47,834 nt of DNA from Candidatus Vogelbacteria bacterium (GTDB lineage Bacteria > Patescibacteriota > Minisyncoccia > Phycocordibacterales > XYD1-FULL-46-19): NCBI GenBank assembly GCA_016188295.1, contig JACPIA010000001.1:1-47834 (forward strand). Reading direction: 5' to 3'. Below the pieces are notes generated by a model. It saw only the letters and a list, made by a program, of their open reading frames with translations. It made no database searches and was not told where the DNA came from. This document shows positions 41,396 through 47,699 of this stretch, piece by piece (the stretch's first letter is position 1; the number at the start of each line of letters is the position of its first letter). Position numbers and translations under genes: made by a program.

Positions 41396-43057
41396 ATGAA
41401 GAAATATTTGGCTACTTTAGGTTTAGTGATGGTGGTTGGTGTTATCCCGCTCGCCAGACCAACGCCAGTTATGGCTCAAACAGTTGATGTGACAGCCCTT
41501 TACGCTTTGATTCAAAGCTTGCAAAACCAACTCCAAGCTTTATTAAATCAACTTAATCAGCCATCAGTCCCTAGAGGTCCATCAGTAGTGATCAATAATG
41601 TTTCTGGTCCTAATTCATTGTCGGTTGATGAAACGGGAACCTGGCGTGTTAATGTCGATGCGCCGGCCGGCACTAATTTGAATTACTCGGTGGATTGGGG
41701 TGATCAAAAGGTTATCGTCGCTGGGGCGGTCAAGAGCGAGAATAAGATTCAAACTTCTGCTACGTTCACTCACGCTTATACTAGTCCCGGAACTTACACC
41801 GCTAAATTTATCGTTGATAATGGTATTGTCTGTATTCAAGCACCTTGCTCTACTCATTCTTCAGCTCAAGCTAGTGTAACGGTAGTAGTGGGTAATACTA
41901 GTATCCCAGTTCCTCTTACTGTGAGAACACCAAACGGTGGTGAGCGATGGGTGTTAAAATCAAACCATGTCATTAGCTGGTCCCCTAATCCACATTCTGA
42001 TACTGTTGAAGCTTATCTAGAGAAAATGATTGATGGGCAATTTTATACTGTTGGTAAGGTCGTGCCTTCAGCGAAGGGATCTATTCGTTGGGAAGGAGAT
42101 GTTGATCGATACGGCGATTTATCAGCCCCTGGTAACGGCTATTACATAAGATTAGTCGATACTAAAACCGGACAACAAGATCGAAGCGACAGATCTTTTA
42201 CGCTTTTACCACAGGATTATATTAAGGTGGATTTGAAAGTTAACGGATCCGATGGTCCGATTGAGATACCAGCTGGTGGCACTACAGTTAAATTATCTTG
42301 GACATCATCAAATGTCGACAGTTGTAGTTATGAGGTTGCCGATCAGGGAGGGAGAGGTGGTTTTGAACCTAACCGTAGCGATTTTGAAATCTTTATCAAA
42401 GATCCGATGAATCGTGATGGTATGGCTGTATATATGGATTGTAAAGGAGAGTTGGGACACAGAGGTGATGCTGTATCAATAAAATCTATGACGACCAGAC
42501 AGACAAGGATCAACTCCTTTACCGCTTCGCCAAATCCGCGCGTGGTTAAAAGTGCTGATAACAGTTCATCTCTAAATGTCAACACGATCCTAAGTTGGTC
42601 GGCCAGCGGTGCTGGCAGTTGTAAGTTAGTTGGTGGCCGCTTTACCGGCGAAAAAGATCAAACTACCACTGGATCGGTTACTATTACACCGTTATATCCG
42701 ACCACTTACACTTTGACCTGTTATGCCGGTGCGAACCGGAGTGGACAAGCAACTAGCGCTACCTACACTGTCCGGACCACTTCTGATGTTAACAATGACG
42801 GCCAAGTCAATGCGATTGACCTGCAAATCGTCTCTAACTGCATCAGCAACACTAACTGTACGGCTGCTCAAAGAGTGGGTGCCGACATCAATAAAGACGC
42901 TTCAGTCAATGCTAGCGACTTGGAGATTATCCAATTATTGATAATGCCGCCGCAGCTCGGCGCTGATTCGACCAACAATCAAAATCAAACAGCGACCGTA
43001 TTGACCAGTTTGCGATCACTGTTGACCTCAATTAGCGACTGGTTGGGTGCTCGTTAG
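41396..43057 (+). CDS. Secreted multidomain protein with PKD-like and dockerin-like modules
   Basis: The 553-residue protein has a signal peptide (MKKYLATLGLVMVVGVIPLA, cleavage probably after VMA at residue 27), a short coiled coil (LIQSLQNQLQALLNQLNQ), a PKD-like domain (about 60-165; YSVDWGD, FTHAYTSPGTYTAKF), a segment beginning RTPNGGERWVL (about 175-275) of the NGGExW type seen in many secreted proteins, two Ig-like stretches (each with one Cys pair) and a dockerin-like region from about 463: DVNNDGQVNAIDLQIV and DINKDASVNASDLEII, two Ca-binding loops. Dockerins bind cohesins; no cohesin is in the window. A role in the outer layer or host contact is inference. Confidence 0.85.
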   Translation: MKKYLATLGLVMVVGVIPLARPTPVMAQTVDVTALYALIQSLQNQLQALLNQLNQPSVPRGPSVVINNVSGPNSLSVDETGTWRVNVDAPAGTNLNYSVDWGDQKVIVAGAVKSENKIQTSATFTHAYTSPGTYTAKFIVDNGIVCIQAPCSTHSSAQASVTVVVGNTSIPVPLTVRTPNGGERWVLKSNHVISWSPNPHSDTVEAYLEKMIDGQFYTVGKVVPSAKGSIRWEGDVDRYGDLSAPGNGYYIRLVDTKTGQQDRSDRSFTLLPQDYIKVDLKVNGSDGPIEIPAGGTTVKLSWTSSNVDSCSYEVADQGGRGGFEPNRSDFEIFIKDPMNRDGMAVYMDCKGELGHRGDAVSIKSMTTRQTRINSFTASPNPRVVKSADNSSSLNVNTILSWSASGAGSCKLVGGRFTGEKDQTTTGSVTITPLYPTTYTLTCYAGANRSGQATSATYTVRTTSDVNNDGQVNAIDLQIVSNCISNTNCTAAQRVGADINKDASVNASDLEIIQLLIMPPQLGADSTNNQNQTATVLTSLRSLLTSISDWLGAR

Positions 43058-43081
43058 TTGATGTACTGGATTGTCAGGGTG

Positions 43082-43087
43082 TATAAT
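43082..43087 (+). promoter_or_regulatory. Promoter (-10) of the structured RNA
   Basis: TATAAT at 43082-43087 predicts a transcript start at about 43094, one base before the closing stem begins. The upstream base context is TTGTCAGGG, a weak -35. Confidence 0.5.
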
Positions 43088-43093
43088 TAAAGT

Positions 43094-43257
43094 AGGTTAT
43101 TTGAAGGCGATATCTAGATCATAATAAATTTTTAGGGAGCCACTAAATAATAATTACTTTGGTACTTGTTTGCGGGCACCCACCTAGCTTTAGCTAGGTA
43201 GCAGTCTTCAAATAACCGACAGTTACCCCGCCCTTCGACTAGCTCAGGGCGGGGTTT
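43094..43257 (+). ncRNA. Candidate structured RNA, 6S-like
   Basis: A perfect 12-bp closing stem joins GGTTATTTGAAG (43095-43106) and CTTCAAATAACC (43206-43217), with the predicted transcription start at its first base. Inside lie a largely unpaired AU-rich left side and, on the right, GCGGGCACCCACCT followed by an 8-bp hairpin (ACCTAGCT 43182-43189 with AGCTAGGT 43192-43199). A GC-rich terminator follows (43226-43254). Long closing stem, large central open region and a small hairpin on the 3' side recall 6S RNA, and the CACCCACCT word with its hairpin is like the one I remember from several proteobacterial 6S RNAs. It is shorter than E. coli 6S (about 184), so the name is tentative. No long open frame is present. 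Confidence 0.55.
43226..43257 (+). terminator. Terminator of the structured RNA
   Basis: CCCCGCCCT (43226-43234) pairs with AGGGCGGGG (43246-43254) over an 11-base loop, followed by TTTGTGT. The stem is strong, the T run short. Confidence 0.75.
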
Positions 43258-43276
43258 GTGTATCTGGATCTTCGGG

Positions 43277-43282
43277 TATAAT
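43277..43282 (+). promoter_or_regulatory. -10 box of the 43289 gene (leaderless)
   Basis: TATAAT at 43277-43282, 6 bases before GTG at 43289; the predicted transcript start is the G of this codon. This supports GTG as the start codon. Confidence 0.55.
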
Positions 43283-43288
43283 AAGTTA

Positions 43289-43705
43289 GTGAAATCAAAT
43301 TTCCAGTTAGCTTGGTTGGGGGTAATTGGTCTAGCGTTAGTGGTAATGGTTAATACTCTGGCTTATCGATTTGCCTGGTATTGGCAATTTAGTTGGTTGG
43401 ATTTGGTCATGCACACCATTGGTGGATTAACCATCGTCTTGCTGTCAATCAGCCTCACTTCGCTAATTAGCGAGTCAGTTAAAACAGTTTTTCTCGCTGC
43501 GCTTCTCACTACTCTCATTGCTGGAGTGCTGTGGGAATTACTCCAATATGGCAGTTACGCCATTGGTTGGCATACCTTTAACGCTTTACAGTTGGGTTGG
43601 TCTGACACCTTATCTGATTTAGCGAGCGATGTAGTTGGTGGTGTATTGGCTTGGCTGTTGTGGCTTGATATTAAAGATCGTAAAAATTATGGAACAACAA
43701 CTTAA
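43289..43705 (+). CDS. Four-helix membrane protein, DUF2238-like
   Basis: The 138-residue protein has about four hydrophobic segments: 7-24 (LAWLGVIGLALVVMVNTL), 36-55, 64-85 (VFLAALLTTLIAGVLWELL) and 110-125. The conserved pattern HTIGG, WELLQYG and DTLSDLASDVVGGVLAWLL resembles the DUF2238/VanZ-like group, where His, Glu and Asp lie near the membrane surface. The exact family is not certain. GTG is taken as start because of the -10 box six bases upstream; an ATG at 43256 would lie inside the terminator of the RNA gene. The 3' end overlaps the nuclease gene by 17 bases. Confidence 0.7.
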   Translation: MKSNFQLAWLGVIGLALVVMVNTLAYRFAWYWQFSWLDLVMHTIGGLTIVLLSISLTSLISESVKTVFLAALLTTLIAGVLWELLQYGSYAIGWHTFNALQLGWSDTLSDLASDVVGGVLAWLLWLDIKDRKNYGTTT

Positions 43706-45074
43706 ATTGACTTTTTATGGTGGCACTGGTACGGTTACCGGCGCTAATTTTTTGGTCGAGGTTGCAGGGGAAACGCCGGTCCGTTTTTTAATTGACTGTG
43801 GTTTATTTCAAGGTAATAAATCTGATGATGCTCGTAATTTTGAATCTTTTCCTTATGATCCGGCTACTATTGATGCTTTGATTATTACTCACGCTCATCT
43901 TGATCACATTGGGCGAGTGCCACGCTTGGTTAAAGAAGGCTTTCAAGGTCCGATTTACTCGACCGGAGCCACTAAAGAGATTGCAGCTCTCTCGCTTGAT
44001 GACACTGTCTCTTTGCTTTCGCGCCATCATAACGACGCTAACAACCAAGATGAGGCCGAACCACTTTATACTTTGGAAGATGTGGCGCAAGCTCTTAGTC
44101 AGTGGCAAATAGTAGATTATCATCAACCATTTACCTTAGGACCACTCGATATTGTTTTTCGCGATGCCGGGCACATTTTAGGTTCGGCGCTGGTGGAGTG
44201 TACTCGTGGCAATAAAAAATTAGTCTTTACTGGCGATTTGGGTAATTCGCCCTCACCACTACTTAAAGATACTGAGGCGATTAAAGATGCGACCTACTTG
44301 GTGATGGAGAGTGTTTATGGCGATCGCGATCATGAGGACCGTTCCCGTCGCGCCGAGCAATTTGAGGATGTGATTGAAGACACTTTGCGCCGCGATGGCA
44401 CTTTATTAATTCCAGTCTTTTCCATTGAGCGGGCCCAGGAGATTATGTTTGAGATTGAACAAATGATGGAAGCGTCGCGAATCCCCTTAGTGCCGGTATT
44501 TATCGATTCGCCGTTGGCGATCCGGGTGACTGATGTTTATAAAAAATATCGGCATTATCTGAATAATCAAGTTAAAGAAGGTGGTCCGGCTCGAGATGGT
44601 ATTTTCCGTTTTCCGCAATTACATCTGACCTTGTCGACCGAAGAATCTAAAGCGATTTTGCGAGCCAATCCGCGTAAAATTATTTTGGCCGGCTCCGGGA
44701 TGTCGACCGGCGGACGGATTTTGCATCATGAAAAAAATTATCTATCCGATTCGCGCAACACTTTATTATTGGTGGGTTATCAAGGAGTGGGTACTTTTGG
44801 GCGTATTCTTCAAGATGGCGCTAAAATAGTGCGGATTTTAGGTGAAGAAGTAACTGTGTCTGCCAGAATCGCCAGTATTTTTGGTTACTCCGGCCACAAA
44901 GATGGTTCCGGCTTGCTTAATTTTGTCCGGGGTACTGGTGATACCGTCAAAAAAGTATTTGTGGTGATGGGCGAGCCTAAATCAGCTTTATTTTTAGTTC
45001 AGCGCATTAGAGATTATTTAGGAATTGAGGCGATTGCGCCAGCAGTCGGTGAATCAGTGGAGCTCGAGCTTTAA
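43689..45074 (+). CDS. Metallo-beta-lactamase/beta-CASP RNA-processing nuclease
   Basis: The 461-residue protein is a CPSF73-like or YsH1-like ribonuclease of the MBL/beta-CASP family, probably acting on RNA 3' ends. Motifs are LTFYGGTGTVTGANFLVE (7-24), HAHLDHIGR (68-76), the Asp of VFTGDLGNSPSP, the beta-CASP domain (ESVYGDRDHE) and ILAGSGMSTGGRILHH with the last His, then FGYSGHKDGSGLL. The start ATG at 43689 gives MEQQLKLTFYGG; the frame is open to 43635 inside the previous gene. The enzyme keeps the metal ligands and is likely active. Confidence 0.92.
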   Translation: MEQQLKLTFYGGTGTVTGANFLVEVAGETPVRFLIDCGLFQGNKSDDARNFESFPYDPATIDALIITHAHLDHIGRVPRLVKEGFQGPIYSTGATKEIAALSLDDTVSLLSRHHNDANNQDEAEPLYTLEDVAQALSQWQIVDYHQPFTLGPLDIVFRDAGHILGSALVECTRGNKKLVFTGDLGNSPSPLLKDTEAIKDATYLVMESVYGDRDHEDRSRRAEQFEDVIEDTLRRDGTLLIPVFSIERAQEIMFEIEQMMEASRIPLVPVFIDSPLAIRVTDVYKKYRHYLNNQVKEGGPARDGIFRFPQLHLTLSTEESKAILRANPRKIILAGSGMSTGGRILHHEKNYLSDSRNTLLLVGYQGVGTFGRILQDGAKIVRILGEEVTVSARIASIFGYSGHKDGSGLLNFVRGTGDTVKKVFVVMGEPKSALFLVQRIRDYLGIEAIAPAVGESVELEL

Positions 45075-45077
45075 GTT

Positions 45078-45086
45078 TGGTACAAT
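45078..45086 (+). promoter_or_regulatory. Extended -10 promoter of the LOG-like gene
   Basis: TG, one base, TACAAT at 45081-45086; predicted start about 45093, three bases before the ATG at 45096. Confidence 0.55.
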
Positions 45087-45095
45087 AAACTTAGT

Positions 45096-45674
45096 ATGGA
45101 GGATCAGTTATTAGAAAAACACAATCATCGTCGCTTAAAATTAGCGGTGTCAGGTGCTGCCGAGACCGGACATTGCGGTGAGGGAGCAATGGACTTGGCT
45201 AAAGAACTGGGTCGCGAGATTATTCGTCAAGACGGAATCTTAATCTCCGGCGCTACGACCGGTTTTCCGCTATGGACTTGTATTGGCGCCAAAGAGGCTG
45301 GTGGGATCTCGATTGGTTTGTCGCCAGCTTATTCCGAGCATGAACATGTGGATTATTATAAATTACCACTGGAGTATTTGGATTTGATTATTTATACCGG
45401 TTTTGGCTACTCTGGACGCGACTTATTAATGACGCGAACTTCGGATGCGATTTTTTTAGGCTGTGGGCGGGTAGGTACTATCCACGAGTTTACGATTGCT
45501 TTTGAAGATCAAAAGCCGATTGGTGTACTGGAGGGCCCATGGAAGACGCATGAGGTCATCAAGGATATAATGGATAAGGGATATCGCCACAGTGATTTAG
45601 TTTTGTTTGATAAAGATCCTAAAAAATTAGTTGAGCGCGTGATCGAGTTAGTCAAAAAAACCAAAATTAAATAA
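45096..45674 (+). CDS. LOG/SLOG-family Rossmann protein (TIGR00725-like)
   Basis: The 192-residue protein is a nucleotide-binding Rossmann-like protein of the LOG/TIGR00725 (SLOG) superfamily. The N-terminus has KLAVSGAAETGHCGEGAMDLA, then ILISGATTGFP, and the motif LGCGRVGTIHEF (near 125-136) stands for the usual PGGxGTxxE of LOG proteins, which release cytokinin-like bases from nucleotides. GISIGLSPAYSEHEHVDYY is also typical. Function in bacteria of this kind is not known. No operon partner. The stop is followed by a terminator that belongs to the opposite gene. Confidence 0.8.
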   Translation: MEDQLLEKHNHRRLKLAVSGAAETGHCGEGAMDLAKELGREIIRQDGILISGATTGFPLWTCIGAKEAGGISIGLSPAYSEHEHVDYYKLPLEYLDLIIYTGFGYSGRDLLMTRTSDAIFLGCGRVGTIHEFTIAFEDQKPIGVLEGPWKTHEVIKDIMDKGYRHSDLVLFDKDPKKLVERVIELVKKTKIK

Positions 45675-45678
45675 AATC

Positions 45679-45703
45679 AAAAACTCCCTCGGCGACGAGG
45701 GAG
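45679..45703 (-). terminator. Intrinsic terminator of the 45710 gene
   Basis: CTCCCTCG (45684-45691) and CGAGGGAG (45696-45703), tetraloop GCGA, with A5 on the plus-strand left side (a T5 run for minus-strand reading). No T run follows on the plus strand. Confidence 0.85.
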
Positions 45704-45709
45704 CGGGGA

Positions 45710-46177
45710 TTACACAGAGACTAGTCTAAGTGCTCTAGTAGTTCGGCTATGGTGCCGTAATCGTGTCATTAAATCAATGGGAGTACTAGTATTATCTAAT
45801 TCACAACATAAATTAATTAGACTCTCAAATGAGATATCACGATGATTATTAAGATAAAGATCAGCCTCACTTCCAATATCAAGCTGGCGCGACCAGTTAA
45901 TTATGACGCAACGGCCAGCGGTCAGAGCTCTTATCGTTCTAACTAAGTTGATTTGTCTATCGGGATGATCGTCTGGTAGCCATGTTTTTGATTCAAAAAA
46001 AATGATTGGCACTGACTCACAGTGAACCAGATCCAGCCCTTTCTGAATATCATCGGTGGCGACGATGGGTATTAGAATTTCGGTTGGAACTTGGGCAATA
46101 AATTCACGAACGGCCCAGCACAAACTTCCGGGTAGAAAGAATAATATCTGACCGATTTTTTTATCGCTGGTAGGCAC
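45710..46177 (-). CDS. Hypothetical protein with Rossmann-like pattern
   Basis: I do not recognise the family. The 155-residue product is predicted to start at the GTG at 46177, because a near-perfect SD (AAAGGAGG) lies seven bases upstream; an in-frame GTG at 46231 would place the start over the promoter. The sequence has alternating hydrophobic strands and helices (IGQILFFLPGSL, EILIPIVATDDIQKGLDLV, VPIIFFESKTWLPDDH, RCVIINWSRQLD), like a receiver or Rossmann domain, but no phosphorylatable Asp pattern or P-loop is certain. An extended -10 (TGC, TACAAT, minus-strand 46227-46222) lies upstream. It uses an SD, unlike the backbone genes. Confidence 0.6.
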   Translation of the reverse strand: MPTSDKKIGQILFFLPGSLCWAVREFIAQVPTEILIPIVATDDIQKGLDLVHCESVPIIFFESKTWLPDDHPDRQINLVRTIRALTAGRCVIINWSRQLDIGSEADLYLNNHRDISFESLINLCCELDNTSTPIDLMTRLRHHSRTTRALRLVSV

Positions 46178-46314
46178 AACTAACCCTCCTTTAGTTAATC
46201 CAAGAACAATTTCTAGTTTGGATTGTAGCACAAATAAACCTAAAAATCACATGACTCGGTGGTTGTCTAGGTGAGATATATGGAAGAAGTTAGAACCTGG
46301 TAGTTTTGTATGAG

Positions 46315-46351
46315 AAAAAAGAAGCCCCACGGTGTGAAGCACAGGGCTTCT
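46315..46351 (-). terminator. Intrinsic terminator of the 46383 gene
   Basis: AGAAGCCC (46320-46327) pairs with GGGCTTCT (46344-46351). On the minus strand the stem is followed by a T run (plus-strand A6 at 46315-46320). Confidence 0.85.
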
Positions 46352-46382
46352 TCCGTAGGGCTTTTGCCGTAGACGCTGAGCG

Positions 46383-46646
46383 TCAGTCCTCCTTCATCTT
46401 GGCGAGGTAGACATGTGTCTCGTGGCCGTTGATCCTGAACTCGGTCTGGATGCGGAACACGACCCAGCCGGCCCCGATCAGCTCCTTGAGCTTTGGTGCC
46501 CAGTAGTCGTTGATATAGCAGCTGGCGTACTCGGCCACCTGGTCGTGGTCGATGTTGCGGTCCATCAGAATCGCGGGTTGCAATCCTGGCTCCGCCGTCC
46601 CGGCAGACCACAAAGCCTCATGAATTCTTTCTTGCGTGGGTGTCAT
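46383..46646 (-). CDS. Small high-GC hypothetical protein (87 aa)
   Basis: The 87-residue product (MTPTQERIHEALWSAGTAEPG, later YASCYINDYWAPKLKELIGAGWVVFRI and HVYLAKMKED) has no recognised family. It is soluble, with a helix-rich start and a beta-rich end. The ATG follows GGAGG with a spacing of eight bases. A consensus promoter (46726-46698) and an own terminator make it a complete single-gene unit. Its codon use (GCC, CTG, ATC, GTG) is far more GC-rich than in the backbone genes, which suggests transfer. Confidence 0.7.
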   Translation of the reverse strand: MTPTQERIHEALWSAGTAEPGLQPAILMDRNIDHDQVAEYASCYINDYWAPKLKELIGAGWVVFRIQTEFRINGHETHVYLAKMKED

Positions 46647-46697
46647 CTTTCAGTCCTCCAGTCGGTTGGGTGTTACTGAACGTACTTACCTTTAAAG

Positions 46698-46726
46698 ATG
46701 CTAGCATATTCTCACGCAGATGTCAA
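46698..46726 (-). promoter_or_regulatory. Consensus promoter of the 46383 gene
   Basis: On the minus strand: TTGACA (46726-46721), 17-base spacer ending in TGC, TAGCAT (46703-46698). The predicted start is near 46691, leader about 45 bases. Confidence 0.75.
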
Positions 46727-46745
46727 GTACATGTAGGTATCATGA

Positions 46746-46770
46746 CCTTGGCAACGCCAAGGGGTAAAAT
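46746..46770 (+). promoter_or_regulatory. Hairpin and -10 box before the transposase remnant
   Basis: CCTTGGC (46746-46752), loop AAC, GCCAAGG (46756-46762) is a perfect 7-bp hairpin, followed by TAAAAT at 46765-46770, six bases before the ATG at 46777. Confidence 0.45.
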
Positions 46771-46776
46771 AGGAAA

Positions 46777-46986
46777 ATGTCATACACAACCAATCCAAAC
46801 ATGGGAAAAGTGAGGAAAGTGAGGAGAGACGCGGTCAATTTAGTGAAGTATCGTCATTGGTCGATGTGTAAGGTGGCGCTTCGTCTTGGAGTGGAGTCCA
46901 GCACCATTTCGAGATGGTGCAAGCGCCCTTTTGCTACAGGATGGCATGAATTGCCGACTCAATCATTCGGCCAAAGACTAGCCTAA
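46777..46986 (+). pseudogene. N-terminal remnant of an IS481-like transposase
   Basis: The 69-residue frame has MSYTTNPNMGKVRKVRRDAV and a helix-turn-helix (WSMCKVALRLGVESSTISRWCKR) followed by GWHELPT. I know this opening from the IS481-like transposases of CPR genomes, where it continues with IPTRSSRPKTSP. Here the frame ends soon (QSFGQRLA), but the +2 frame from about 46953 reads SIIRPKTSLSALKKENRP, the expected continuation. A frameshift and a missing catalytic domain make it a dead remnant. A short regulator made of the helix-turn-helix alone cannot be ruled out. Confidence 0.6.
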
Positions 46987-46994
46987 GCGCTTTG

Positions 46995-47030
46995 AAAAAA
47001 GAAAACCGCCCAATCAATTGCCGAGCGGCT
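46995..47030 (-). terminator. Terminator of the 47587-47069 pair
   Basis: CCGC (47006-47009) pairs with GCGG (47025-47028), extended by flanking AA and TT. On the minus strand a T-rich run (plus-strand A6 and A4) follows. Confidence 0.7.
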
Positions 47031-47068
47031 TCTTGGTGGGCGGGTTACTGCTGAAGGTTCGAGTTGGA

Positions 47069-47266
47069 TCAGACCAACTCGGCCCTTTCCATCTCGTTGC
47101 GAGCACAACTGTTGGCTGGAAAGATGCCCCATTCCTCGGGCATCTCGTCACCGACGTTCAGTCCAGGACAGTCCGGCTTCTCGACGAAGATGTAGGTGCC
47201 GTTGACCTCCCGCACGAGCCCACCGCCCTGCGTTCCCCAAACGGGGTACTTGTACATACGCTCCAT
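47069..47266 (-). CDS. Small high-GC hypothetical protein (65 aa)
   Basis: The 65-residue product (MERMYKYPVWGTQGGGLVRE, EKPDCPGLNVGDEMPEEWGIFPA) has no known family. It has two Cys and no membrane segment. The ATG is preceded by GAAGGAGG at a spacing of six bases. It lies 36 bases after the 47303 gene in the same direction and shares its promoter. Confidence 0.65.
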   Translation of the reverse strand: MERMYKYPVWGTQGGGLVREVNGTYIFVEKPDCPGLNVGDEMPEEWGIFPANSCARNEMERAELV

Positions 47267-47302
47267 CGGATACCTCCTTCTTTGTGGTTAGTTGGGCTTT
47301 GT

Positions 47303-47587
47303 TCACGACCAGTCGGTCTTGGGGTCTTCGCCCATGACCTCGATGACGGCCTGTCGGAAGCACTCGCGACGCAGCTTCTGTTCGTCCTCGATGATTGGCT
47401 TCAGAAGCCATCTCTCGAAGCGGTTGAGCGGCTTGAGCTTACGCTCCTTGGCGACACTCTTGTCGAGCATCGAGACATGACCGGATAAACCGATCGCGGT
47501 GTATTCTGCCCGCTCGAAGAGCGGACCGAGCCGACCCGTGATCCTGAACAGGAACAGAAACGGATAACGGATTGCTATCGTCGTCAT
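47303..47587 (-). CDS. Small high-GC hypothetical protein (94 aa)
   Basis: The 94-residue product begins MTTIAIRYPFLFLFRITGRLG and continues with a basic helical part (KSVAKERKLKPLNRFERWLLKPIIEDEQKLRRECFRQAVIEVM). The N-terminal hydrophobic stretch is short and broken by Arg, so membrane insertion is uncertain. The ATG at 47587 has GGAGG about ten bases upstream; the open frame continues to 47629 without an SD. It leads the small operon with 47069 under the promoter at 47689-47661. Confidence 0.65.
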   Translation of the reverse strand: MTTIAIRYPFLFLFRITGRLGPLFERAEYTAIGLSGHVSMLDKSVAKERKLKPLNRFERWLLKPIIEDEQKLRRECFRQAVIEVMGEDPKTDWS

Positions 47588-47624
47588 GGTTTCGCAACCT
47601 CCTCGTTTGTTGAAATGTGCTGTA

Positions 47625-47647
47625 ATCAAGCCACGATGGCTCGATTA
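47625..47647. promoter_or_regulatory. 10-bp hairpin in the leader of the 47303 gene
   Basis: On the minus strand AATCGAGCCA, loop TCG, TGGCTTGATT forms a 10-bp stem with one wobble pair. It lies between the promoter and the SD. Read on the plus strand it precedes ATTTTTCT and resembles a terminator that would protect the unit from transcription out of neighbouring DNA. Confidence 0.55.
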
Positions 47648-47660
47648 TTTTTCTATTACA

Positions 47661-47689
47661 AGTATAGCATATACGATCTAGTTAGTCAA
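47661..47689 (-). promoter_or_regulatory. Consensus promoter of the 47303-47069 pair
   Basis: On the minus strand TTGACT (47689-47684), 17-base spacer ending in TGC, TATACT (47666-47661). The predicted start is near 47654, leader about 67 bases. It begins only ten bases from the IS30 copy. Confidence 0.8.
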
Positions 47690-47699
47690 GCACAAATAA

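Noticed and set aside
43094-43257. tmRNA, SRP RNA or RNase P RNA as the identity of the structured RNA.
   Set aside because: No tRNA-like ends or tag frame, no GGAA-type SRP apical loop and no RNase P conserved core were found. A 6S-like RNA is the better fit.
46413-47488. Plus-strand open frames of 88 and 156 codons across the cargo genes.
   Set aside because: The DNA is GC-rich, so long chance frames are expected. Promoters, SD sites and terminators all point to the minus strand.
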